DNA of 32,210 nucleotides from Bacillota bacterium (lineage in GTDB: Bacteria; Bacillota; UBA4882; UBA8346): the NCBI GenBank assembly GCA_023435225.1, contig JAEYRX010000049.1, positions 1 to 32,210 on the forward strand, given 5' to 3'. Shown here piece after piece: positions 23,971 through 31,906 of the stretch. A model generated the notes under the pieces. It was not told where the DNA came from and ran no database searches. It was given only the letters and a program-made list of their open reading frames with translations. Each line of letters starts with the position of its first letter. Positions within the stretch are counted from its first letter, which is position 1. The translations under genes were made by a program, and so were the position numbers.

Positions 23971-25125
23971 CTATAAGCTGCTCATTACATGTTCTATCAC
24001 TAAACCAGCCATACCCATTACGGTGGCTTTATTATCAAGTTTGGAAAACTCCAGTGTTAAACCGCTGAAAGTTTTATCCAAACAATGATCTTTAATTTGT
24101 TTTAACAGTTGATGATGAATTAAGTTTTTGATTTCAGTTATTTTACCACCTATAATCACCATCTCAGGATTGAGGCCGTTTACCAAGTTAGCAATTCCTA
24201 TCCCCAAATATTTAACGATAATTTCTAATACATTAAGAGCCGGTTGGTCATTATCACGAATCAAGTCCAAGAAATCTTCATATGATTTAATCTTTATAGG
24301 TGAATGTTCATTATATAATTTGATAGCGGTATCATTAGAAACATATATTTCCCAACATCCACGGTTACCGCAACGGCAGATTGGTCCTTCAGGTTGAACC
24401 GTCATATGACCGAATTCGCCTGCATGATAAGCGTTACCTGTATATATCCGGCCGTTTATCATTAAACCGCAGCCGACTCCAATTTCTATTGAAATATAGA
24501 TAAAATTATTAACCTTGGCGGCTGCTCCGAAAGTTTTTTCTCCAATCGCCGCCGCATTTGCTTCATTCTCAATTAATACCGGTTTATCTATCTTTAACAA
24601 CTGTTGGAGATTTACATTTTGCCAACCAAGGTTGGGGGCAAACTCGATTAACCCGGTTTTATTTTGAACTATTCCCGGTACCCCAATCCCGATTCCACCT
24701 ACTTTAGCGAAAGGGAGTTTTTTTTCAGCGATTAATTTGTCGATAGTTTGATTAAGGATGCTTATTACTTGCCATTCATCCTTATTTGAAAATAATGTTT
24801 CGGCAGAGGTAACTGCTTCACCAATTGAATTTGTCAGAATACTGATAATTCTGTCGACTTGCAGGTCGATTCCGATTACATAGAAGGCTTCAGGATCAAC
24901 CTGATAAAGAATTGATTTTCTTCCACCGGTTGATTTAGCAACACCACATTCGTAAATCTTTTTATCATTAATCAATTCATTAATGAAAGTTGATACAGAT
25001 GTAGAACTTAACCCGAGAATATATGCTATTTCAGCTTTGGAGATCGGTCCGTTTTTTTGGATCAAGTCTAAAATCGAACGTTTGTTGTTAGCCCGCATTA
25101 ATTCTTGATTAATGGCTTTTTTCAT
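23971..25125 (-). CDS. xylR: ROK family transcriptional repressor (XylR-like)
   Basis: A 384-aa protein with an N-terminal helix-turn-helix (about residues 28-50, ISKAEIAYILGLSSTSVSTF) followed by a ROK sugar-binding domain. GIGVPG is near 146. The zinc site is H240 with C250, C252 and C257 (CRCGNRGCWE). The residue that is a catalytic aspartate in ROK kinases is glutamate here (ENEAN, E188), as in DNA-binding ROK repressors. The ATG at 25125 fits the family N-terminus; the frame to 25320 adds 65 Lys/Phe-rich residues with no homology. It heads the kinase-isomerase operon and diverges from a sugar-binding protein gene, so it likely represses both. Confidence 0.92.
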   Translation of the reverse strand: MKKAINQELMRANNKRSILDLIQKNGPISKAEIAYILGLSSTSVSTFINELINDKKIYECGVAKSTGGRKSILYQVDPEAFYVIGIDLQVDRIISILTNSIGEAVTSAETLFSNKDEWQVISILNQTIDKLIAEKKLPFAKVGGIGIGVPGIVQNKTGLIEFAPNLGWQNVNLQQLLKIDKPVLIENEANAAAIGEKTFGAAAKVNNFIYISIEIGVGCGLMINGRIYTGNAYHAGEFGHMTVQPEGPICRCGNRGCWEIYVSNDTAIKLYNEHSPIKIKSYEDFLDLIRDNDQPALNVLEIIVKYLGIGIANLVNGLNPEMVIIGGKITEIKNLIHHQLLKQIKDHCLDKTFSGLTLEFSKLDNKATVMGMAGLVIEHVMSSL

Positions 25126-25458
25126 ATTTATCACTTTATTAATCCGGCATTTGAAACTTTTTAAAAAACTTTTTAAAAGTCTTTTAATTTTATTTCGGCA
25201 TGTTTGGAGATATTCCTTTTTTTTAAGAGGGATTTTTAAGATTAATGTGAAACTCTCTTTATTAGGGATTTTCACATTTAAGGGAGTTTCATAATTACTG
25301 TTATTTAGTTTTGGATACAATATATAGCGAGAACCCCAGATGTGACTATCGATATATTGTATCCAAATGTTAAATTTTTTAATTATGAAAATCCCTCATT
25401 TAATAAAAGGGTACATTTTGGATTTGTTGAAATAAAGAATTGCTTAAGGAGGATTCCA
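25126..25458. other. Divergent xyl control region
   Basis: The gene-free space holds AT-rich direct repeats of CTTTTTAAAA type (25159-25185), a short hairpin AATGTGAAA/TTTCACATT (25244-25278) built from family-B-like end sequences, the full family B element (25281-25396) and the AAGGAGG ribosome site of the binding-protein gene. No clear XylR operator or strong -35/-10 pair could be fixed by eye. Confidence 0.5.
25281..25396 (+). repeat. Family B palindromic element, copy 2
   Basis: The 17-bp outer arms AGGGAGTTTCATAATTA (25281-25297) and TAATTATGAAAATCCCT (25380-25396) have one mismatch. The perfect 13-bp inner arms GGATACAATATAT (25313-25325) and ATATATTGTATCC (25352-25364) enclose AGCGAGAACCCCAGATGTG and a few more bases. 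It is flanked by CATTTA on both sides (25275-25280, 25397-25402), a possible target duplication. However, CATWTA also follows the right end of the other copies, so it may belong to the element. Confidence 0.75.
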
Positions 25459-26439
25459 ATGAAAAAAATGAGAACGGTTTTAATATTTCTGATTGTATTT
25501 GTATTTGTATTAATATTATCCTCTGCTGGTTTGGCTGCTCTTAATAAAGTCAAAGTTGGTATTGCAATACCCGCCGCAGATCATGGTTGGGCCGGCGGTA
25601 TTGTTTGGTATGCTAAGAAGGGAATAGCAGATTGGCAAAAGAAAGATAAGAATATTGATTTTTTTCTGGCAACAGCCGATGACGCCACTCAACAGGTCAA
25701 TCAAGTTGGAGATCTAATGGCTAAGGGTATTGATGCTCTAATTATTATGGTTCATGATTCCACCGCCTTAACTCCTATAGCCGAAAAAGCCTCAAAAGAA
25801 GGGATTTTCATTGTAACCGTTAATTCTCCTCTTAAGAAATCGATAGAGGATATTTATATTACCGGTGACAACCCCGGTTTGGGAAGAGTTTCCGCTAAAT
25901 GGATGGCTGAAGAATTGAAAGGTCAAGGTGATATCGTATTATTGGAAGGGATTCCAGGCATGGACAATTCTAAACGGATTGAAGCATTTAAAGAAGTAAT
26001 AAAAGAATATCCCGGAATAAAAATTCTGGACTCCCAACCCACTTATAAATCAACCCAGAAGGGTTTTGAGATTATGGAGAGTTATTTACAGAAGTATAAA
26101 AAGATTGATGCTGTCTGGGCTCAAGATGACGATATCTTAAAAGGTGTTTTACAGGCTTATCAAGAATCCGGTAGAAAGGATATCAAGTTTCTCCTAGGGG
26201 GGGGCGGTTCCAAAGATATTATTAAAATGATTATGGCTGGCGATCCATTAATAAGAGCCGATGTTACTTATTCACCTTCAATGATAGCGACTGGAATAAG
26301 TATGGCGGTTATGTCGCTTCGGGGACAGAAATTAACTGGTTTTTACCAGAACAATATGCCTTCAAAGATTATATTATCTGCTGAGTTAATTACCAGGGAA
26401 AACGCCAAGAGTTATTATACACCGGAGTCTGTTTTTTAA
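25459..26439 (+). CDS. Sugar-binding periplasmic protein (RbsB/XylF-like), orphan
   Basis: A 326-aa exported type 1 periplasmic binding protein of the ribose/xylose/galactose group. The signal peptide covers residues 1-26 (cleavage likely after GLA) with no lipobox cysteine, as expected for a free periplasmic protein in a diderm cell. The domain starts KVGIAIPAADHGWAGG. GIDALIIMVHDSTALTPI, TGDNPGLGRVSAKWM and AVWAQDDDILKGVLQAY follow the family fold. The start is set by AAGGAGG at 25446-25452, 6 nt before the ATG; the frame from 25342 would read through a palindrome. No ABC ATPase or permease gene adjoins it. Ligand unknown; pentose is likely from context. Confidence 0.9.
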   Translation: MKKMRTVLIFLIVFVFVLILSSAGLAALNKVKVGIAIPAADHGWAGGIVWYAKKGIADWQKKDKNIDFFLATADDATQQVNQVGDLMAKGIDALIIMVHDSTALTPIAEKASKEGIFIVTVNSPLKKSIEDIYITGDNPGLGRVSAKWMAEELKGQGDIVLLEGIPGMDNSKRIEAFKEVIKEYPGIKILDSQPTYKSTQKGFEIMESYLQKYKKIDAVWAQDDDILKGVLQAYQESGRKDIKFLLGGGGSKDIIKMIMAGDPLIRADVTYSPSMIATGISMAVMSLRGQKLTGFYQNNMPSKIILSAELITRENAKSYYTPESVF

Positions 26440-26451
26440 ATGAAGATTATA

Positions 26452-26487
26452 GAGTTTGGAACGATACTAAACTCCTTTTCATTTTTT
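26452..26487 (+). terminator. Terminator after the binding-protein gene
   Basis: GAGTTT (26452-26457) pairs with AAACTC (26469-26474), followed by CTTTTCATTTTTT. The stem is short, so strength is uncertain. Further on, TTGAATT/AATTCAA near 26550-26570 forms a dyad just before the next gene. Confidence 0.5.
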
Positions 26488-26604
26488 ACATTCTGATTAA
26501 AAAGGATATTTATAATTCCGTCGAATAAATATAGTCAATTATTATCTATATTGAATTTAGTTTGAATTCAACATATTTCCTTTTATACATCTGGAGGTTA
26601 TAGT

Positions 26605-27834
26605 TTGCTTTCTTTTCTGTATCAAGTTCCCCGGCACATTAGAAGGAACTTTGCTTTTGATTTATCTGCCGGAGTAAGTTTTGGATTATTTTTTGGCGGG
26701 GTTAATTCATTTTTACTGGTTCAAGCTATCCGTTTGGGGGCTACACCATTCGAGGTCGGATTATTAGCCGCTTTACCGAATATTTGGATGTTGCTTTCGC
26801 CGCTATGGGCGAAGATGTTTGAACATAAAAGCCCTTTCCTGGGAGTATTTATGGCTGATGGAATCAGCCGGTTCTGCTTGTTTTTTTTAATCTTTCATAA
26901 ATCCGTCCATTGGTATCTATTAATCTTTGCCTTTCATTACTTTTTTAGCTCAATTAGTGTTACTATTTATGGCAAAGCAATGCGTCAAGCTTACCCGCCC
27001 GGGATTAGGGGGACCTTGATGGGATGGGTAAGGGTGGGTTCATCACTGGCTCAAATGCTTTCAACTGCCTTTGCCGGATTCATTTTACCCTTATGGGGAG
27101 TTCAATATCTATTCGCTTTTATGGCGGTTTTCGGGATCTGTTCGTCAATTGCTTTTAGTAGAATTAAACCGGTACTAACTGAATCTGTTTCGGTCAGGAC
27201 GGAAAAAAAGAAAACAGTTTCGGCTTTAACGGTATTTTTTACCGACCCTAATTTCCGGCGATATATGATAGCCCTTTTTTTATTTGGGCTGGCTAATATT
27301 ATGACTTTACCGGCCCATCCTTTATATCAAGTAGATGTTTTAAAAGTAAGTGACAAGTTTATCTCGTTATTCTGGTTAATTATCTCATTTGCTTCGTTGG
27401 TTTTTTATTTTATGGGAGGAAGGTTCATTGACCGGTATTCACCGGTTAAGCTTACCCTATTTGTATTTCTGGCAAATCTGGGAATCCCGGTAATATATAT
27501 TTTAACCGGTAACCAATGGCCTTTATTGATAATTGCTTTATGTCAAGGGATTGTGAATGCCGGTATTGATTTAGCCGCCTTAAACAGCGTATTGCATATG
27601 GCCGAGGAGGATAAAGTCAACTCTTATATGGCGGTTCATATAAGTTTGTTAGGAATTAGAGGGACAATTGGCCCTTTAATCGCTCCTGTTCTGATTCAAT
27701 TTTCCTCATTTAAAATATTTTTCGGCTTAATCTTAATACTTAATCTAATGGGTGTTTGGTGGTTATTGTCTTTGCTAAAGAAGTTAGCCAAAGTTGATAA
27801 GTATGAAAATTTACTGTTAGGCGGGATAAAATAA
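26605..27834 (+). CDS. MFS transporter, unknown substrate
   Basis: A 409-aa polytopic protein with about 12 predicted helices and a central loop near residues 190-210. The N-terminal half has GATPFEVGLLAALPN and a short basic segment, and GRFIDRYSPVK resembles the facilitator loop motif in the second half. TTG start 7 nt after GGAGG. It is followed after only 4 nt by ygiQ, so the two are probably cotranscribed. It lies next to the sugar cluster but nothing in the sequence fixes a substrate; efflux is equally possible. Confidence 0.8.
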   Translation: MLSFLYQVPRHIRRNFAFDLSAGVSFGLFFGGVNSFLLVQAIRLGATPFEVGLLAALPNIWMLLSPLWAKMFEHKSPFLGVFMADGISRFCLFFLIFHKSVHWYLLIFAFHYFFSSISVTIYGKAMRQAYPPGIRGTLMGWVRVGSSLAQMLSTAFAGFILPLWGVQYLFAFMAVFGICSSIAFSRIKPVLTESVSVRTEKKKTVSALTVFFTDPNFRRYMIALFLFGLANIMTLPAHPLYQVDVLKVSDKFISLFWLIISFASLVFYFMGGRFIDRYSPVKLTLFVFLANLGIPVIYILTGNQWPLLIIALCQGIVNAGIDLAALNSVLHMAEEDKVNSYMAVHISLLGIRGTIGPLIAPVLIQFSSFKIFFGLILILNLMGVWWLLSLLKKLAKVDKYENLLLGGIK

Positions 27835-27838
27835 AGAT

Positions 27839-29755
27839 ATGAAAAACTCCGGATTTTTGCCTATATCACAGGATGATATGAAAGAACTCGGCTGGGACCA
27901 ACTGGATTTTTTATTTGTCAGTGGCGACGCTTATGTAGATCATCCCAGCTTTGGGATGGCTATTATAACCAGATTATTGGAGAGCAATGGTTATCGGGTA
28001 GGAGTGATTGCTCAACCGGATTGGCGCGATAGTTCAGGATTTCAAACATTAGGCCGGCCAAGACTTGGAGTGTTAATCTCATCCGGCGTAATCGACTCAA
28101 TGGTTAATCATTATACCGTCGGTAAGAAGCCACGCAGTCAGGATGCGTATTCTCCAGGAGCAAAATCCGGGTTACGTCCTGATCGGGCGGTGATAGTTTA
28201 TGCAAACCGCGTTAAGGAAGCATTTAAGAATATTCCGGTGATTATTGGCGGAGTAGAAGCCAGTCTGCGGCGGTTTGCTCATTATGATTATTGGGATGAT
28301 AAGGTAAGAAGGTCGATATTAGTCGATTCCCGGGCCGATATTTTGGTTTATGGAATGGGTGAAAAAGCAATCCTTGAGATTACTTCAAGATTAGCTGCCG
28401 GGGAAGAAATCGATTCAATGAAAAATATTCGAGGAACTGCAGTGTTGCAGTCATTGGATAACGAAACGATTCAAAGTCATTCTAAAGACTGGCAAACTAT
28501 ACCATCGTTTGAAACCGTAAAATCCGACCGGGAAAAATATGCTCAAGCCTTTAAAGTCCAATATGAAGAGCAAGATCCGGTCCGGGGGCGGACTATTTTA
28601 CAAGCTCATGGTGACCGTTATTTGGTTCAAAATCCACCGGCAACGCCCTTGTCGATTCAGGAGATGGACTTATTATACGCATTACCTTATCAACGTACAT
28701 ATCATCCGGTTTATGAAGAACCGGGAGGGGTACCAGCCATTCAAGAAGTTGAATTCAGTATTACCAGCCATCGCGGATGTTATGGGGGATGTGCTTTTTG
28801 TGCTTTAAATTTCCATCAGGGGCGGATTATTCAAAAGAGGAGTCAGGCTTCGATTGTTAATGAAGCCAAAAAATTAATTTGGCTGGAGAATTTTAAAGGA
28901 TACATTCATGATGTCGGTGGTCCGACCGCTAATTTCCGGAACCGGGCTTGTAAAATTCAAGATGAGGTCGGAGCTTGTAAGGATAAGCAATGTTTGACCG
29001 ATGGCGGGTGTAAGAATTTAATAGTCGATCATACCGAATACCTGCAATTACTTCAGAAATTACGGGAGATACCCGAAATTAAAAAAGTATTTATCCGTTC
29101 CGGAATCAGGTATGATTATCTAATGTTGGATAAAGATGATCAATTTTTTGAAGAACTTTGTGAACATCACATCAGCGGGCAGCTAAAAGTAGCTCCGGAA
29201 CATGTCGCTGACCGGGTTTTACGCCGGATGGGTAAACCGGGGCGAGAGGTATACGACCGTTTCGTTCGGAAGTTCTATGAGATAAACCACAAATTGGGGA
29301 AAGAGCAATATTTAGTTCCCTATTTGTTATCAAGCCATCCTGGAAGTGATTTAAATGCGGCGATTGAGTTAGCGGAGTATCTACGCGATATTCATTATAC
29401 TCCGGAACAAGTTCAGGATTTTTACCCGACTCCCGGTAGTTTGTCCACTTGTATGTTCTATACCGGACTGGACCCCCGGACAATGGAAAAGGTTTATGTA
29501 CCAAGATCTCCAACAGAAAAAGCAATGCAAAGGGCCTTGCTCCAATTTCGCCGTCCGGAAAATTACAAACTGATATTTGAAGCTTTAACTAAAGCCGGTC
29601 GCTCCGATCTAATAGGTTATGGTCCAAAATGTTTAATTAGGCCGAGAGCAGGGAAGAGACAACAATCATTAGGCAACAGGCAACAGGGGATAGGCAATAG
29701 GAAAAGACAAAAGAACAAAGTAACTCAGTCAAAAGTCAAAAGTTCGAAGTCTTAG
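27839..29755 (+). CDS. ygiQ: YgiQ family radical SAM protein
   Basis: A 638-aa radical S-adenosylmethionine protein of the UPF0313/YgiQ family. The N-terminal family-specific region (FLPISQDDM, DHPSFG, GVEASLRRFAHYDYW) has a B12-binding-like fold in relatives. The iron-sulfur motif is C314-x3-C318-x2-C321 (CYGGCAFC), and QDFYPTPGS and PKCLIRP end the conserved part at about residue 601. Reaction and substrate are unknown for the family. After that the frame continues about 35 residues through a short-repeat array, giving a Gln/Arg/Lys/Ser-rich tail not expected in homologues. No clear ribosome site; translation is probably coupled to the preceding MFS gene. Confidence 0.93.
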   Translation: MKNSGFLPISQDDMKELGWDQLDFLFVSGDAYVDHPSFGMAIITRLLESNGYRVGVIAQPDWRDSSGFQTLGRPRLGVLISSGVIDSMVNHYTVGKKPRSQDAYSPGAKSGLRPDRAVIVYANRVKEAFKNIPVIIGGVEASLRRFAHYDYWDDKVRRSILVDSRADILVYGMGEKAILEITSRLAAGEEIDSMKNIRGTAVLQSLDNETIQSHSKDWQTIPSFETVKSDREKYAQAFKVQYEEQDPVRGRTILQAHGDRYLVQNPPATPLSIQEMDLLYALPYQRTYHPVYEEPGGVPAIQEVEFSITSHRGCYGGCAFCALNFHQGRIIQKRSQASIVNEAKKLIWLENFKGYIHDVGGPTANFRNRACKIQDEVGACKDKQCLTDGGCKNLIVDHTEYLQLLQKLREIPEIKKVFIRSGIRYDYLMLDKDDQFFEELCEHHISGQLKVAPEHVADRVLRRMGKPGREVYDRFVRKFYEINHKLGKEQYLVPYLLSSHPGSDLNAAIELAEYLRDIHYTPEQVQDFYPTPGSLSTCMFYTGLDPRTMEKVYVPRSPTEKAMQRALLQFRRPENYKLIFEALTKAGRSDLIGYGPKCLIRPRAGKRQQSLGNRQQGIGNRKRQKNKVTQSKVKSSKS

Positions 29756-29822
29756 AGATAAAGATTTAAGATTCAGAGGCGGAGGGTTTGATTTTATGAC
29801 TTTTGACATCTGACTTTTGACT
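29671..29822. repeat. Short-repeat arrays overlapping the ygiQ 3' end
   Basis: AGGCAACAGGCAACAGGGGA and following units (29671-29701), then AGTCAAAAGTCAAAAGT (29727-29743), lie inside the last codons of ygiQ. TGACTTTTGACATCTGACTT and following bases (29797-29822) are largely complementary to the latter. The pair forms a hairpin at the convergent junction with the amidase gene. Confidence 0.65.
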
Positions 29823-29829
29823 AATATAT

Positions 29830-30327
29830 TCAAACATTCACACCTTTAATATGAATAAAGCGGATTTGAGCCCAGGAATAATTAGTTAGTTTTTCGTTAT
29901 AAGCATGCGGAGAATGGGTTGAAATATTAATGTTTTCAAAATTAATCGGATGGTTTATTTTAGTGACCACTAATGAATGCTGAAAATTATTATTTCCCAC
30001 GAAAGATAATTGAATAATATCTCCAACTTCCATTTCTTTAACCCCGGTTTCTTCAGCGTAGGGTCCTGTCTCTTTATTATTAACCAGGAAATTATACAAA
30101 TAATTAACCCCACTCCAAGCGGGAGACTTATCGTTGGCATTATTATAGTACCAACCATAAACGGGAGTATAATTCATTACCCCGCTGCCGGCGTAGATTA
30201 CTTGAGAAGCGAAATTGGTACAATCACCACCAAGGCTGGAAAAATTATAATAGTCCGGATTGTTGGATAAGGCCCATTTATTAGTATAGGCCAGGGATTT
30301 TTCCCGATCATAGGGTTTGGTAGGCAT
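29830..30327 (-). CDS. Amidase_6 domain protein (putative NlpC/P60-like amidase)
   Basis: A 165-aa protein that is essentially one Amidase_6 domain. YDREKSLAYTNKWAL comes first, then LGGDCTNFASQVIYAG with the probable nucleophile C36, then WYYNN...PAWSG. GDIIQLSF and the probable catalytic histidine H117 (FQHSLVV) follow, and the family ending THSPHAYN...RFIHI. The domain is a papain-like amidase usually found at the end of exported spore or wall proteins. Here it stands alone without a signal peptide. The start at 30327 follows AAAGGAG by 12 nt, longer than usual; the frame from 30390 adds non-homologous residues. Confidence 0.88.
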   Translation of the reverse strand: MPTKPYDREKSLAYTNKWALSNNPDYYNFSSLGGDCTNFASQVIYAGSGVMNYTPVYGWYYNNANDKSPAWSGVNYLYNFLVNNKETGPYAEETGVKEMEVGDIIQLSFVGNNNFQHSLVVTKINHPINFENINISTHSPHAYNEKLTNYSWAQIRFIHIKGVNV

Positions 30328-30445
30328 ATTTAGGTGAAACTCCTTTTTACTATTATATATATGCAATTTGCTTTTAGAAGGAGATACCAAAAGGAAGTCG
30401 AAATTAGATGCAAGAATATCTAAATTTGATTTTAAATATAACTAA

Positions 30446-30543
30446 GGAAGCGCTGATTAATTGAATAAGTGACGATTTTGTGCTTCGCAAAATGCCTAAT
30501 ACCGCATATTTGCTCGTACAAAATCGGATTAATCAGCGCTTCC
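30446..30543 (+). mobile_element. 98-bp MITE, family A copy 3
   Basis: It is identical to copy 1 except one substitution (GTAC for GCAC near the right inner arm), with perfect 16-bp ends. It is flanked by direct CTAA (30442-30445 and 30544-30547), the reverse complement of the TTAG duplications of the other copies, so it entered the same target in the other orientation. It ends 15 bp before the lipase start codon, and the next bases supply the ribosome site. Confidence 0.9.
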
Positions 30544-30558
30544 CTAATAGGAGCAACT

Positions 30559-31890
30559 ATGATATTTAACCACAGAAATATTTTGTTTATAGTCTTAATT
30601 CTTTTATTAGTAATTGGAAATAAGGTTTATGCCGAAAAACCCCCCTCATTTTTAATTTTGACCTATGGTTTTTGGGGCAGTTTGGATAGATTACCATTAA
30701 AAGATTCATCTTGGCTTGAACAATCGCCATATCCTCACATTTGTAAACGCCAACCGGCATCATTTCTTTCCGGTTCCGAATATCAGCCTATTCCCCAATC
30801 AATGTTGGCTACCGGTGAAGGACCATCGGTTACAAAATATTTTTTCTGCTCTTATTATTTGTTGGAACACGAACTAGCATATTGGGCTAAGAAAATAAAC
30901 AGTCGGGAACACCGGCAAAAAATAAAAATATTTGATAATTGGCAAGTTTTGCAGGCTGATAACATTCGTCAACAATTAGGTGATATTAATGTAATTTATT
31001 TAAAATACGATTGGAGATTGGACCTTCCGCAAACCGAAAGGGATTATGCTAGACCATTAATTTTTTTTATAAAAAGAAATTGGCCGGAAGCGAAGATTAA
31101 CTGGGTAGGTCATAGTTTGGGTGGTTTGGTAGGGCGATATGTTGCAGCCGCTCATCCGGGAGTTTTAAATTCATTAATCTCCATAGGCGGACCAAATTAT
31201 GGGATTTATGAACTAGGGATGCAGTGCCGGGGAGAGAGAGTTGATTATGATGGACGTTGGGATTTGGAGAAATCACAAGAGTTTGGATTACGAGTTGCTG
31301 AACAATTCTTTTTTGGAACTAAGACAATTAAATCAGGAGACGATTTCCTTTCTACAGCCGCCAATTTTATCAAAGAATACCTTCCAATGATGAAATGGTT
31401 GGATCCCCAAGCCGGGTTACTATCTGACGGCTTCGGAACATTGACCAAATTGGACCAAGCGGTCCCACATACGATTGCTATTTATGGTTTGGGATTCGGC
31501 AGTTATGATCTTCATGGTAATTATCACCCGGCTATTTCAGAACAGTATGGAGTAGGGCCGGGGTTGGAGCCTAATCATAATTCACCACCTGAATATGCGA
31601 TTACCGGGGACGGAAGAGTTGATCCGGTAAGTGCTGTCGGGCCATTTACCAACACTCTTTGTATAGGAATGGATAAGTCTCATGGAAGTATGATGTGGTC
31701 GCCTTTGGTGCTTACTTTTTTAATCGACCTTTATTACTTTAACGGTAAAATGTCGCCCAAGGATCTCTGGCTGGAAATGCGGAGACTTGATATTCCTTAT
31801 ATTGAAAGGAAAAAGCGGATACAATGGGTTCTAAATGCCCGAAAAATTTGGGATAATAAAAATAATACCCAAACCGGATCAAAAAAATGA
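30559..31890 (+). CDS. Exported LCAT-like lipase/acyltransferase (alpha/beta hydrolase)
   Basis: A 443-aa secreted hydrolase. The signal peptide covers about residues 1-25 (cleavage near VYA). The mature part has YDWR (150-153), a motif of the lecithin:cholesterol acyltransferase family. The nucleophile elbow is GHSLGG with S186, GDGRVDPVSA holds the probable acid residue (D351 or D355), and DKSHGSMM holds the histidine (H375). It probably acts on lipid esters outside the cytoplasm; the specific substrate is unknown. ATG 30559 is supported by TAGGAG just upstream and by the signal peptide; the frame from 30469 would translate the MITE. Confidence 0.85.
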   Translation: MIFNHRNILFIVLILLLVIGNKVYAEKPPSFLILTYGFWGSLDRLPLKDSSWLEQSPYPHICKRQPASFLSGSEYQPIPQSMLATGEGPSVTKYFFCSYYLLEHELAYWAKKINSREHRQKIKIFDNWQVLQADNIRQQLGDINVIYLKYDWRLDLPQTERDYARPLIFFIKRNWPEAKINWVGHSLGGLVGRYVAAAHPGVLNSLISIGGPNYGIYELGMQCRGERVDYDGRWDLEKSQEFGLRVAEQFFFGTKTIKSGDDFLSTAANFIKEYLPMMKWLDPQAGLLSDGFGTLTKLDQAVPHTIAIYGLGFGSYDLHGNYHPAISEQYGVGPGLEPNHNSPPEYAITGDGRVDPVSAVGPFTNTLCIGMDKSHGSMMWSPLVLTFLIDLYYFNGKMSPKDLWLEMRRLDIPYIERKKRIQWVLNARKIWDNKNNTQTGSKK

Positions 31891-31906
31891 CCGGTTTTTT
31901 CTTTTA
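31870..31906 (+). terminator. Rho-independent terminator of the lipase gene
   Basis: AAACCGGATCA pairs with TGACCGGTTT (one bulge) around an A-rich loop, followed by TTTTCTTTT. The stem includes the stop codon, so it overlaps the gene's last residues. Confidence 0.8.

Noticed and set aside
25126..25320. 65-residue N-terminal extension of the ROK repressor
   Set aside because: Lys/Phe/Leu-rich, encoded by AT-rich direct repeats and part of a palindrome; the ROK helix-turn-helix starts right after ATG 25125.
25275..25402. CATTTA on both sides of the family B copy as a target duplication
   Set aside because: CATWTA also follows the right ends of the other two copies, so it may be part of the element; kept only as a possibility.
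29172..29525. 117-aa minus-strand frame inside ygiQ
   Set aside because: Antisense to a conserved coding region; typical shadow of codon bias.
179..30543. CRISPR-like interpretation of the three repeats
   Set aside because: The copies are 11-19 kb apart, palindromic over their full length, and flanked by 4-bp duplications; no spacers or cas genes.
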